Assembly: GCA_036873135.1 (NCBI GenBank)
Contig: JAPTYO010000009.1
Coordinates: 35,232,756-35,296,755, forward strand
DNA: 64,000 nt
Direction of reading: 5' to 3'
Origin: Clarkia xantiana subsp. parviflora
Lineage: Eukaryota; Streptophyta; Magnoliopsida; Myrtales; Onagraceae
The notes under the pieces are model-generated. The model did not search any database. It had not been told where the DNA came from and saw only the letters and a program-made list of their open reading frames with translations. A program made the translations under genes and the position numbers. Every line of letters starts with the position of its first letter. The stretch's first letter is position 1. Shown here piece by piece: positions 35,221 to 45,962 of the stretch.

Positions 35221-35660
35221 CCTTAAGTGGTGCACAATACTTAGATTTATTCTAAGTATCCAAAAGTCGTCTTAAGTAATGCGCGGGACTAAGTCGCCTT
35301 GAGTGGTGCACGATCTTTAGGTTTATCCTAAGTAACGATTAAGTCATCTTAAGTGATGCGCGGGATTAAGCCACCTTGAGTGGTGCACAATCTTTAGGTT
35401 TATCCTAAGTAATGATTAAGTCGTCTTAAGTGATGCACGGAACTAAGTCGCCTTAAGTGGTGCAAGTTATTAAAATCGTCGGGAAAGACGTACGAGAATG
35501 TCTTAAGTGTCGAGGTTTCGACTTAAGCGCGTATAAGTAAAGTCACTCGGAGAAGTGCAACAAAAGATCGGAACTAGAGAAGTTTGATATTGATAAGGGC
35601 TCAAAGGCCCGACGATGACAAAAGAGAAGAAGATACAAGGACTCTAAAAAGATAAAACAT
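35221..35660. repeat. Degenerate continuation of the element B array and 3' flank
   Basis: Longer, diverged units with AAGTCGCCTTGAGTGGTGCAC and 'TTTAGGTTTATCCTAAGTAA' spaced roughly 60 bp, fading out by about 35540. The remaining 120 bp to the antisense stop codon show nothing further. Confidence 0.8.
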
Positions 35661-38373
35661 TCAAGCTTGGTCCTTGTTGGCAGCATTGGCAGCAGCTGGG
35701 TCCGCGGAGTCGGTAGCAGAGGGATCCACAGGATTGGCTTCGGGAGGATTGTCTATCGGAGCGTCCGCACTTGGAAGTTCAGAAGCGTCTTCGACAATTA
35801 CGGGGGTACTCCCCCCATCACTCTCCTCGGAAAAAGTAAAATACTTCTTCGCAAAAGGAGCAAGAGAAGGAGACTTGTCGAAGTTGATAGCATCCCCGTA
35901 CTCCAGGTGGAGCTCCTCAACCGCATTGAAGAGAGTGTTCTCCACCTCCGCGCCAAAGAACTTCATGGCATCAGCTTGGAAGCTCTCCGACCTCCGATAG
36001 TCCTCCCGACCCTTTGCCTCCGCTTCGGCCAACTGCGCAGGAAATCCCGCGATCAGCTCCTCCAAAGCCTTCTTCTCAAGGACCAGTTGGTCCTCAGCAG
36101 CTTTCTTCTCCTGGGTCAGCCTGTCCACAATCGCCCCCCGCTCCTGCCGCTCTTGCCTCAAGAGCCCCTCGAAGTCCGCGATCTGCTGCTGGAGGTCCCG
36201 AATCTTCTGATTGAGGACAGCCAGCTCTTTGGCAAGCTTCCCCCGTGAAGACTGGGAGGCCTTGAGATCCGCCTGGAGCTGCTCGCGGACTCCTCGGTCC
36301 CGCTCCCGAGCCTCATCATAGGCAATGACATACCCGATGAGCCGGTTGACGTCCCCGAGCTCCTACAAACAAGAAGGAAATATGTTAAAAGGACAAACGA
36401 CCCGATTTATCATCAACAAGAAAGAGGCAAAAGTCTCACCTCTATGCGGCGCACAGCCATCTCCCTGACATCCCGCTGCATATGCGTCCGATTGAGGTAA
36501 ATCGGATGCCGCATAGAAGGCAGGATAGAACCCGCCAGCATATGCAGGGCCAGCTCTTGGTCCTGTTCTCCTTGCGTGAGCGGGACTCCCTGGAGCGTCT
36601 GGATAGGAGTCCAGGGGGCATTCGCCTGTGAAGAGTTGAAGGGCCTGTAGAAGTCCCCATCGAGAGCAAGGGGAGAGATAGGACGAGGAATGGAAGGGCA
36701 CGCCTCCGTCTCGGCCCGAACAGGGGAAGGAGAGAAGTCGTGGATAGGTGAGAGCTGCCGCTGCTGCGGAGAAGACGAAGGAGGCGGCCCCTGAGGGGTT
36801 GGCTTCAAGGGGGATTGCCCCGCCTTCCGACGCTGTTGAGGGGGGTCAACCCCGCCAGTCTCCTCGGAGGAGTCCAGAGTTTCCACCTGGCGAAACTGTT
36901 CGCCAGATGGTGCCTTCTCTCCAGCCGAGGAAGGCACCCCCGCTGAAGGCGGTGCATCTGCGGAAGCTGCAGCACCCGTGGAAGCTCCCGAGCGACCTGC
37001 ACCTGGAGGATGAAGAGCTTCAGAAAGGTAGTCAGGAAGTTCATCGGGATTCTTACACCAAATGATACGTCGGGAGACGTATTGATCCTTCCCGCGGTAA
37101 TGATAGTAGCCTGCCTTCAAGACTCGGGGAGTTTCACCTCTAAGGATTCTTTTGACATCATTAATGCGGCCTTCCTTGGTCGAGGAAATCAAATCCGATG
37201 GGACCATCCTTTTGTACGATTTAATAGCAAGTCGAAGTTGTTTACCTTCCTCAGCGTTCTGGACATCGAAGAGCTGGTCCAGATCTACCCGCTTCCGCTT
37301 GGACTGCTCCGCTGAAGGAGACCCCGACCTGGCAGCAGCCTTCTTAGCGGACTTCCTCTTTCGCGAGGGGCGGACAGCATCAGTCTCCCCCTGCTTAAGG
37401 AATAGATGTGTCAGCACAGATACCTTCTTGGCTGCAAACAATAAAGAAAGGTTAGAAGTTTACCCAAGAGACCATGTTAGAAGGGCCGTCGAAGAGCTTC
37501 CCCCCAGAAATAATGTCGAGGAGTCGGATCCCGGCGTGCACCAGGTCCCGCTCCACGAGTGAATTGGCGTTGAGAGGAGTGTAAGACTCCTCCCACCGAT
37601 AGAGTTGAATGAGTTGGAGAGTCTCGAAATCCTCGTCAGCATAAGTATGGAAAGCAGGCGGAGGGTCTGCTACCACCTCCCAGCGAGGCCAGGGAATGGA
37701 GGAGTGACGGATAAAGAAGTAGCTCCTCTTCCAGCTACTATTGTCGGACCCTGTGTCGATCAAAAGTCCCCGACCCTTGACCACCTTCCAGGTGTCACTG
37801 GTCCAACCATGCCGGGCAAGCTGCTGCTTACTCCACTTAGGCATCCGGGGGTAGAAGGCGCAAACCCCCGCCTCGTTGCACTTCATCCCATAAAAGGTTC
37901 TGAAGAGTTGGAGGCTGTAGACCCACTTCTGTCGGAGACAGAGGACTTGAAAGGCGTTCCAGAGGCGGATGGCATGGGGAGAAAAGGTGGTGGGGTGTGT
38001 TCTGTAATGACGGCACAGCTCGACCAGATTACCGCAAAAGGGGAACCTGATCCCCGCTGATATCTGTCCCGTAGAGACAAACACCTCCCCTTTCTGGGGA
38101 CGAGTAACCTCAGAGTCACTCGAGGGACGATGCCTAGGATATGGGAAACGAGGTTCCCAGGTGATGGTGATGCAACCCTCTCGGAGAGCTGCATCATAAG
38201 CAGTATTGGAAATCTCATTTGGAGCATAGTCAAAATTAAAGGGTTTTCTCCCCTCAGAGCTGGAACCGCTGTCTGAAAAAGCAGCCAGGGCAAGAAAATA
38301 CAGTGGGACTCTGGGAAAAATTAGAAAGAAAAAGACGAAACAAGCAAACGAAGAGGGTTTCCTTACCAGACAT
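35661..38373 (-). CDS. Antisense spliced gene of element B (gypsy-associated aORF, predicted 822 aa)
   Basis: Predicted exons on minus: 38373-38367, 38272-37464, 37390-36440 and 36362-35661. The introns (94, 73 and 77 nt) are GT-AG. The exons sum to exactly 823 codons without an internal stop. The protein begins MSDSGSSSEG. The N-terminal globular region (GIRFPFCGNLVELCRHY, IRLWNAFQVLCLRQKW, KRSYFFIRHSSIPWPRWE) is related to the PF04195-like gypsy-associated family. A basic stretch (RPSRKRKSAKKAAARSG, KRKRVDL) is at about 278-310, a coiled coil at about 590-700, and an acidic Ala/Pro/Ser-rich tail at the C-terminus. It matches the gene at 20401-22796 in parts and in three intron positions. 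A TATA box (TATAAAA on minus, 38554-38548) lies 175 nt upstream of the ATG. Role unknown; a nuclear or regulatory protein is a guess. Confidence 0.82.
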
Positions 38374-38547
38374 GATGAAGTAGAGGTTGAAGTAGAGGTT
38401 GAAGGAGATGAACGAGACGTCGCCGGAAAGATGATCGGAAAGACTCCAAAAGCCTTCGAAATCACAGAGCTTGGAATTGCAGAGGAATCGCAGAGAGCTT
38501 TTGAGAATTCGAAGACGGTAAAAGTTAAATTGTGACTGTGGCTAGGG

Positions 38548-38554
38548 TTTTATA
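38548..38554 (-). promoter_or_regulatory. TATA box of the antisense gene in B
   Basis: TATAAAACCCTAG on minus, 175 nt upstream of the predicted ATG at 38373. It is separate from the LTR promoter, which supports independent transcription of the antisense gene. Confidence 0.5.
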
Positions 38555-38941
38555 GTCGAAGAAGACGGTTGAAAGGACACTTCGATCTGAGTCGTCGAAG
38601 TCGAAGAGTCTTAATCTGGACCGTTGAGATGAAACGTGCAGAAGGACAACGGGCGTAATGATGAAACAGCCTGAAAAGCACTTTTTCAGAAAAGGACAGG
38701 CGCGAAAAATCAGGCACGTGGGTCGAAAACGTCACTCCATTATCTACTGCATTTAATGCACTAGGAAACCGAGAAGACCCTTGGGATATAACAGTTATCT
38801 ACAAAATCCTGAAGAAACGTAGAGGAGAAGACTGATAAACTGAGCAACTGAACCAAGGAAAAGATCCCCGACTTTAGCACTGGAAGATCGGGAGTTGAAA
38901 AGACACGACGAACTAAAAGTCCCTCATGTCTTGGGGGCAAA

Positions 38942-39640
38942 TGATGGGTCCGAATATAGTCGTCAGGCCCCGTAACGGTGAGGAAACGGCAAACAGGCCC
39001 ACCAGGCCCCGAAAGGAAGGTCAAGATGACCTAGGAGAAGGGTCCCGACGAAGGAAGTCCCGACGAGGCAAGGTCCCGACAGAGTCGGTTCCGACAGTGG
39101 GGCTGGAAGCTCCCGATGAGAAGCCTTTAAGTAGGCCCCGATGATGAATCCCTGAGAATGATTGGCCCTGTCACGATGACGAGGGGCCCCGAGCGGTGAC
39201 ACAACGAGATAACTCTGGAGTCCCCGACGGGAGTCGGGACTCGTTATCAGAGGATAAAGCCAAGATATGTGGGGCGTGGCCGAGATACGCGGAACGTGGA
39301 TTAAGATACACGGAGCGTGGCCGAGATACGCGGGGCATGGCTAAGATACGCGAGATCATGTCCGAGATATGCGGGATACGGGCTAACCACCCCTAACGGT
39401 TCGCCAGGTACCTGAGGCATCTCTTTGCCTATAAAAGGGCAGGAGGTCACCTCAGATCACTTACGTTAAGTTGAATACACTTTGATATCTGTTACTTTCC
39501 AGTCATACGAAGTACTCATTTAAGCATCGGAGAGGGATTCTGGGTCACCGCCCGGTCTATCCCCTCTTGCAGGATTGCGTGGAGCAAAGGAGCTAGGGTT
39601 TCCGTCAAAGTCCGTACCAGAGTACCACCGTGATCCAACA
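38942..39640 (+). repeat. 3' LTR of element B
   Basis: 699 bp, TGATGGGTCC to GATCCAACA, preceded by the polypurine tract GGGGGCAAA (38933-38941). TATA box TATAAAA at 39430-39436. Confidence 0.97.
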
Positions 39641-39649
39641 GGCACCAAA

Positions 39650-40282
39650 TGTTTCGTCCTGAACCGCTGGATGCAACGGCCTTGACGAATCTCTGGATTA
39701 TCGTCGTGTTGGATCCTTCCTTCTTGTGTTCTCTTATTCACACTGAGTCGTCTGGACCTACACACATGGCGATAACCAGCATGAAGAGGGGGGTGGTGCC
39801 GGTTGAGCCCTCTCAGATGCTAAAATGAGATTTCTAGAGAGAGAAAGTTAGAGAGAAGTCAGAGCTCCTAAGCCAGTCTCAAGTGGAATTGTCTCAAATG
39901 AATGGCCTAGGTCCTCTATTTATAGGCAACCTTAGAACCGATCCCGGTTTTTGAGCGGTTTGACGACGGTTTTAGAGAAAATGTGAACCGTCGTCTGGTT
40001 TGATCAAGGTTGGCTATTGGAAACTCTAACTTAGTGTGATGACACAAAGGGAACACGTGCCTAAGGCAATCCGGACGATCCCGACGTATTTCGGGTCGTT
40101 CTGAACAATTCGGACCTCTCCGGATTGCCTAAGGCAATCCGGAGGTCCGGTCCGGGCGCGTGTGTCACGCGTCCGGACCGTTTTGAACCTCGGGGACGTG
40201 TTTTCGAACCGTTTATGTGATTTTGACGTGTTTACGAAGTCCGTAATATAAATACGAACCCGAATTGGGCGAATATCCATCA
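39650..40282 (-). repeat. 5' LTR of element C
   Basis: 633 bp. On minus it runs TGATGGATATTCGCCC to CGAAACA; it is preceded on the plus side by GGCACCAAA, the complement of its primer-binding site. Its first bases resemble the A/D/F LTR start, but the body differs. It contains a TATA box (TATAAATAG on minus, about 39920) and a long imperfect hairpin at 40111-40149. Confidence 0.88.
40111..40149. repeat. Long hairpin in the U3 of the element C LTR
   Basis: Arms CTCCGGATTGCCT and AGGCAATCCGGAG are perfect complements around one A, and extend to about 18 bp per arm with a 2-nt bulge. A further copy of the arm word GGCAATCCGGA lies at about 40060. Confidence 0.8.
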
Positions 40283-40861
40283 CCCCTAGTAAGTTCGGCT
40301 GGCCTAAAATGTATAAGGGAGGCCCTACTTTTGGCCTCTCATGTCAACTGGGATTTCAGTCAAGCCCAATTTCCCTAATGTGTTATTCAAATTTCTTAGG
40401 TAACGTATACATATTAATGGGCTACCAATTACTGCGCCCAATTAACCCTCCAAGGGTTTTGCTCACCTCCTCTTATAAATAGGAGGTGTTAGGGATTTCT
40501 TGGGGTTGGTCACTCTCTCCCTTTAGTTTTCAGAAAATAAATCCCCTATCCCTAAATACTATAGGGTTCGGCCGAACCACTCCTCACAAGAAATAGGTGC
40601 CATATTGTGTTAATCAATTCACCCCAAATATCCATCCAGCGACCGGATTGAAGAGACTTTGCTGTGGAGACCATTTCCTGCGGATTGCTCCTTAACTAGA
40701 GTTTCCGTAGGACACCGTCTGGCAGACTGTGAACTCCCTCGTTGACATCCTTAGGCTACGCATCGCATAATAGGTGTGTGCACCATTTACGGTGCGTAAT
40801 TAGTTACCTAGCATGTACCTTTGGTTTAATTTGTATTATTTATCCCCTAGATTCCAACAGT
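40283..40861 (+). repeat. Partial copia 5' LTR with an inverted U3 segment
   Basis: 40460-40861 is colinear with 4830-5222 (TATAAATAGG, CGGCCGAACCAC, GATTCCAACA end). 40285-40445 instead matches the reverse complement of about 4665-4820. It is followed by GTTGTATCAACGCC, a decayed version of the TGGTATCAGAGC primer site. The outer left end is cut by element C. Confidence 0.75.
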
Positions 40862-41135
40862 TGTATCAACGCCTGTGTAGGGTGTTCATGAATTTTTAAT
40901 AAAAACGTGTTTTTTTTTTTTATCAAAATTGAACTTGGATTATTGATCGAGATAAAATTTGATCTTAAAACTTCCCACCAAACCCTAGGGGCCGCGGCTA
41001 GCCATGGCGGCCACGGCCTAGCCACGGCGGCGGTGGTGGCCTCCCAAGGCGGAGCAATGAAGACGGCGGCTAGGGTTTGGCCGTCGCGAGGTAAAATCGT
41101 CACATTAATTACCGATATATTATGTGCATATTTTT

Positions 41136-41174
<39 letters not shown>

Positions 41175-42526
41175 GTGATATATTAGTTACCTTAAAAGAT
41201 TGAGAAAATATATTTTTTTGAAGATTTTATCCTTAATATTGAATCAAATCAGTTATAGATACATATTGCGCATTAATTATCTATTATAATTAATGTTACT
41301 TGAAGGATAAGTTAAGTTTTTAGTGGATTTTAAAATCCTACTTAGTCACCAAGTAACATGGTTCGGCCGAAATCTAGGGTTTCGGAACGGAACCAAATGC
41401 GCAACCGTGTCAGGTCGACCAACCCGGATAACCACTAGGATCCGAACCGGTTCAGTTCGGGTCGGGTTTCACCGTTCAATTCGGGTCGGGTTTCACCGGT
41501 TCAAACGGGTCAGATCGACCGACCCGGAATTCTCAATCGGTCCGACCTGGATCAGGTAGGGTCGGACCAGGTGGGCGATTTGGTCAAGTCAAACCGACTC
41601 GGTTCGAGTAAAACCGAACTGAACGAACCTAATTGAACTGGACCGGTCGGATCAGGTTGACTGAACCGGACCGGTTCGGGACAACTGAATTGGGTCTTGT
41701 CAAATTTAAAATTCAAATGTTTATAAACTTTAAAATTACCTACACAGCGCGAATTAGTTTGATATTTACATGTTTTAATCAAATCTAATGCCTAATTTCG
41801 GTTATGGTGATGGATCTCGGAAATTGCAGTATTATGGGATTGGATCATTTTGTGGGCTGAATTGCAATTTTTATATTATGATATGGAATGCATATTAGAA
41901 TTGAGTCTTGACTATGTCAATCTAGCGGGATATAGCATGCTTGGGGGCAGAACCATGTTGTCAATTAATGAGTTGCGCACTAGGATAGACATGTTATGCT
42001 GAGTGATCTTGATAGGATCTATGTCTAGAAGTACGTATGATTTTATAAGCATGAATTGCAAGTCCGCCCCAAATATTTTAAAACGGTGTTCAGTCGCCAA
42101 ATATGCATGTTTGATGTGGAGTGACTACGCATGATGCGTATGCATGATAGTTTTAGGATATGGTCGCATGAGAATTTTTTAGTGAAGTAGAATTATGTAT
42201 GCTTGAATGAAAAACTCTCGAAACATTTTAAAAGGGCTTTGGGAAAGCCAAGATCGGGTGTATGTAACAACTCCTAGTTTCGGTTAAAGTAGCGATTAGA
42301 CCGTTTTCAAAAATACTGATCTATTAGAAATGAGACGTCGGCAATGTGAACTCTTTACACGGCCCCTTCCATTGGTTTACTGGTGTCTGGTTAGGCTAGA
42401 TGACTGAGGGATCCTTGTTTGTCGCTTCCTATCTCATAGATATCCGATGTAAGCAAAAAAAAAAAATCAAAATGTTTTAAAATTTCACCCAGTTTTTCGC
42501 AATTATTTATATATGTGTTAGTTTCA
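40862..42526 (+). other. Copia leader region, GC-rich blocks and simple repeats
   Basis: Contains a T-run near 40910, a GC-rich block at 40985-41095, a (TA)n tract at 41144-41172, and a low-complexity stretch at 41430-41690 made of GGTTCGGGTCGGG- and ACCGGACCG-like words. No supported gene; interpreted as the long untranslated leader between a copia LTR and gag. Confidence 0.5.
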
Positions 42527-43297
42527 ATGACTGCAATTAACAATGTCATTTCTCAAATGAACAAGGGAATGAGGTTGAATGATGATAATTATAATATTTG
42601 GAACAAATGTGCAAAGATGGTGATAACTGAAATGAAATGTATGGATCATTTGACCACTAAACATGTTAGGTCTGAAGGTGACCTCACGGATGGGAAAAAG
42701 GAATTCCATTACAAATGGAGTTCCAATGACCTTGAAATTCGTTCTACTTTGATGACACTGCTGGAAGATGACAAACTCTATGAGTATGATCATCATTGCT
42801 AAAGATCTGTGAGATGGTCTTAATGCAGAGTTTGGTGTTTACACCATTTCCCACAAGCGGTAGCAGGAGAAACCTGACTGAGGAACAGAAGGTCTAATGT
42901 GTCATTCGCTCTTGGCCCGACTCTTGGAATAATATGAAAGTTCACATTACCCATGCTACTCATCTCGATACTCTCGAGGCGATTCAAGTTAATTTCGAGT
43001 TGAAAGAGGATCGGCTCATAGCTGAAAAGCCAAGGGCTGAGATGCATATCACATGAACCTTTCCAACACAGCAAAATGGTAAGCACAAGAGAAAATGCAA
43101 AGAATTTTCAAGAAAGGCTAACAGGTCATCTGATCCGAAGGATCAAAGAAATCAAACCTAAGCAAACAGGTGGAAAGAACATGCAGAAGAAAAGAGCACG
43201 TAAAGAGGAAACTCGAACGTGCTTCATGTGTAGGGTAAAATGCCACCTGGCAGCTTCCTGTACTAATCCTTCAAAGGTACGTTATGGGAGACAATGA
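42527..43297 (+). pseudogene. gag: Copia gag remnant with CCHC knuckle
   Basis: ATG at 42527. RLNDDNYNIWNKCAKMVI and the following YKWSSNDLEIRSTLM resemble the N-terminal half of copia Gag. After a stop near 42802 and frame changes, homology resumes and reaches a CX2CX4HX4C knuckle, CFMCRVKCHLAASC (about 43230). Reading frames are broken in at least two places. Continues into the miniature LTR element at 43421. Confidence 0.75.
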
Positions 43298-43420
43298 TGA
43301 AAGTTATATATTCTCTTTACATTCATGTAACCTGGTGAGTAATTCAATCCCACTTATGAATTACATAACTGAGGCGAGGAAGTAGCGTGAGACCAAAGGA
43401 GGAAGTCCCCACAATAAAAG

Positions 43421-44292
43421 TGATGCACGAATTTGCGCTTCCTATCACGCTGCATCAGATTGGTATCAGAGCCGAAGATCCTGCACGATGTCGTTCCTTG
43501 ATTGGTTAGCACCAGATCGTACCAGGACCGCGACTGTTCTTGATAATCCAATTTATGAAGAGTACGCCGATGATGATGACGTCACAGCGATGATCGACCA
43601 TCACTCCACCTTCCATGATCCTGGATTTATCCTTTTCCCGACCGCCAGGAGCGATTTCGAAGGTCTCTTGACCTCCGATTTCGGGTACAAGCCACAAGGG
43701 AAATCGACCCCAACATCGACACCAAGACAACACTCGAAAACCGCTTCACGTGAAATTTTTTATGATTTTATGGCTGAGTGTGTTCTTCTTCCTGCTTCAT
43801 ATTACTGGCCTTCATTGCGCAAGATTCGAGGGCGAATCTTCTCTTCCCCGGAGAGAATGATGTGAGCGAAGTCTCGGATTTGGGCGTGCGAGTACATTTT
43901 TCCATGCGTAAACGGCGATCTGAGCAAGACCTATAGTTAACTATGGGGTTCGACAATTTTAGGCCAAATTCTTTCGTTTAGAGGGTCAAATTTGCAGTTT
44001 TATGTTTCTTTCGGTCTTTTTTATAATTTGTCGGTTTTGCTTGGTACTTTAGTGTTAATTTCGGAATTTTAATAGGGTTAGGGTTTTTGTTTTCTTTATT
44101 TAAGACTCTCTTAGCCGTCGTTTGTATTCAGATTATTGATTAATAAAAAAAATGAGGTTTTCCTCTACTCTGCGTTAATTCTTCGGGTATTCTTAGAATC
44201 AACGAATTCTTGCGCATCTATCCAACAGATTCTCGGCATTCCCTTTCGAATCAACGAGTTTTTGTCCCATCTATCCCCATCACGCTGCATCA
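43421..44292 (+). mobile_element. Miniature LTR retroelement with 5-bp AAAAG duplication
   Basis: Bounded by AAAAG at 43416-43420 and 44293-44297. The 3' LTR is 43858-44292 (TGATG...CACGCTGCATCA). The 5' LTR is reduced to 37 bp (43421-43457), starting TGATGCACG and ending CACGCTGCATCA. A near-perfect primer site, TGGTATCAGAGC (43461-43472), follows and fits initiator tRNA-Met. A purine tract GGAGAGAA precedes the 3' LTR. The 872-bp size is that of a deletion derivative of a larger element. Confidence 0.8.
43488..43865 (+). CDS. Short ORF inside the miniature element
   Basis: 125 codons from ATG 43488, rich in Asp, Thr, Ser and Pro at the start (YEEYADDDDVTAMIDHH). It lies where a gag start would be, 15 nt behind the primer site. 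It runs across the purine tract and its last codons overlap the first bases of the 3' LTR. I recognise no domain. It is probably a gag N-terminus fused to the 3' end by deletion; an unrelated captured exon is possible. Confidence 0.4.
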   Translation: MSFLDWLAPDRTRTATVLDNPIYEEYADDDDVTAMIDHHSTFHDPGFILFPTARSDFEGLLTSDFGYKPQGKSTPTSTPRQHSKTASREIFYDFMAECVLLPASYYWPSLRKIRGRIFSSPERMM

Positions 44293-44297
44293 AAAAG

Positions 44298-44750
44298 GAT
44301 ATAGTTGATAATAGAAGAGCGAAAGTTTATCTTTGATCTCTTCATTTTCTTTCTTGCTTGAACATTTCGGTCTTTCAGTTTGATACTTTTTGGTTTATGT
44401 ATTTTATGCGAATTGAGATTTTGCATAATTTGATTGGTTGAACCAAGTTGTGTTTGTTTCATCTTGCATTGCTCAATCTTAATTCCGCCATTCTAAACAT
44501 TGCTTAATGAGGTTAAACATTTTATTTTTTCTTATTTGTTAGTACTCCAAAATATGATTGATATAGTAATGACGAACATGTAGAAAACTGATGACTTAAA
44601 TTGTGGAACCGAAACGATTACACTTAGGGTAACACCTATGTGTCGCGCGCAGCGCATGGATTCCGTGTAAAATCGAAACACATCAATTCGAAGTACAAAT
44701 ATAATGGAAAGATATATGATTTTGAAGCGCAAAATAGTTTTCATTGATGA
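44298..44750. other. Unassigned AT-rich sequence within the copia remnant
   Basis: Between the miniature element and the integrase remnant I see no domain. A short CG-rich patch, GTGTCGCGCGCAGCGCATGG (about 44640), stands out from its AT-rich surroundings. Confidence 0.4.
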
Positions 44751-45025
44751 ATTTACCCGTTATGGGCTTAACTCATCTGATTACTCGTAAATCCGATGAC
44801 ATTGAGTGCTTTAAAGAGATATATCAATCTCGTAGAGAATCAGTTGGAGCGGAATGTGAAAACCTTGCGCACTGACAGAGGTGGCGAATACGTCTCGAAT
44901 TAGTTTGATAAGTTATGCAATGAAATGGGCATTGTCCTTCAAACGACGATCCCTTATACGCCACAACAGAACGGTGTGGCCGAGCAACGTAATCGTACAC
45001 TCTTGAGCATGGTAAGAACCATGGT
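44751..45025 (+). pseudogene. pol: Copia integrase core remnant
   Basis: In shifting frames: FTRYGLTHLITRKSDDIECFKE, then NQLERNVKTLRTDRGGEYV, and after a stop IPYTPQQNGVAEQRNRTLL. These are the conserved second Asp (DRGGEY) and Glu (PQQNGVAEQRNRT) parts of the copia integrase core. Nothing downstream continues into RT. Confidence 0.9.
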
Positions 45026-45830
45026 AAGTACTCTTGGAGCAACTCAATTATTTTAATTTTCTGACTCATTCTTCACTTCTAATTCACCAGATTCAGTCTT
45101 TATTTTCTTTTTCAAGCCAAAAAAGTAGTCGCAAGCATACTAAAAAGCACGTCAATGTAGTTGATCTCGATGGTAGAAGCATGAAGACTTTGGAACTAGG
45201 AAAACAAAGTGTCTATTTTTTTTTCTCAAAATGCAAAAGAGATCAAATACTTGACGCTACAAAATGCAAAAGAGGTGTGTAAGGGCCAATTTACCTTCTC
45301 AGTCTTTTAACCATGAGTCTGAATAACCGTCTGTGTCAATGCCTAGATCTGTGCTTCTTGATCCTCGGGTCATCTCGAGCCAATATCAGAAACAAAATTG
45401 AAACATACATGTTAAAAAATAGGTCACAGATATGCAGATGAAAATTTATTTTTTGTTTTTCTTTTTCCAGAGTTTTGGACAATGCACACTTTTGGTGTGA
45501 TGAAATGTGATGATAAGAGCAACATCCCAATTCATGTTTTGAGTTTCTTAATATTTGGCAAAAAAAAAAAAATTAATTAGTTTACTTGAGTGTTTGTGGT
45601 ATGGAAATCCTTTTGCAGTTGTGCATACCTTTTTTTATGAATTTTTTTTAATGGAAATCCAAGAATACCATTTTTTTATGAATATTATCAATACCATATT
45701 TTGTGTAAGTGAATTACTATGAATGATGATATATATAGTTTATCATTGGTTGAGTAAATCAATCCGGAATTGAAATACTTAGTTATAGAAATAATCTATG
45801 TTAGTGAAAGATTGGCCTACATATTTACTA
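45026..45830. other. Unassigned AT-rich sequence
   Basis: No gene or clear repeat structure apart from A- and T-runs. Copia homology fades out after 45025. Confidence 0.4.
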
Positions 45831-45962
45831 TGAACGAGAAAATCATAATGATCATTAAATTTGACGCATATGGTCTCTATAATAATATATGAATTATTAT
45901 AAATTAAAAACAATACATACAATACAACATAGTATAAAATACAAAATAAATCATCTACATAA
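45831..45962. repeat. Left flank repeat, copy 1
   Basis: Starts ATGAACGAGAAAATCATAATG and is nearly identical to 56279-56404. In both places it is directly followed by a Helitron 5' end. Confidence 0.9.

Larger units (their letters stand above)
17617..39640 (+). mobile_element. Gypsy (Tat-type) element B, full length, with A nested in its 5' LTR
   Basis: The LTRs start TGATGGGTCC and end GATCCAACA. The 5' LTR is split by A (17617-18019 plus 28805-29104). The 3' LTR is 38942-39640. The flanking 5 bp are GGCGC and GGCAC, a duplication with one mismatch. I count about seven differences between the LTRs over 699 bp, so the insertion is young. Contents in order: PBS, gag-protease-RT-RH-aRH-integrase, 26-bp tandem array, antisense spliced gene, polypurine tract GGGGGCAAA, 3' LTR. 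Confidence 0.93.
15866..40282 (-). mobile_element. Gypsy element C remnant, host of nested elements B and A
   Basis: It consists of the 5' LTR at 39650-40282, a primer-binding segment reading TTTGGTGCC that is split by B (39641-39649 and 17600-17616), and the broken gag at 15866-17569. B is inserted between the PBS and the rest. The pol region and 3' LTR are absent; the LINE borders the truncation. The right end abuts an inverted piece of a copia LTR. Confidence 0.8.

Noticed and set aside
37410..37463. 32-nt intron ending at TTTGCAG in the antisense gene of B
   Set aside because: Too short for a plant intron and out of phase. The acceptor at 37391 gives 73 nt in phase.
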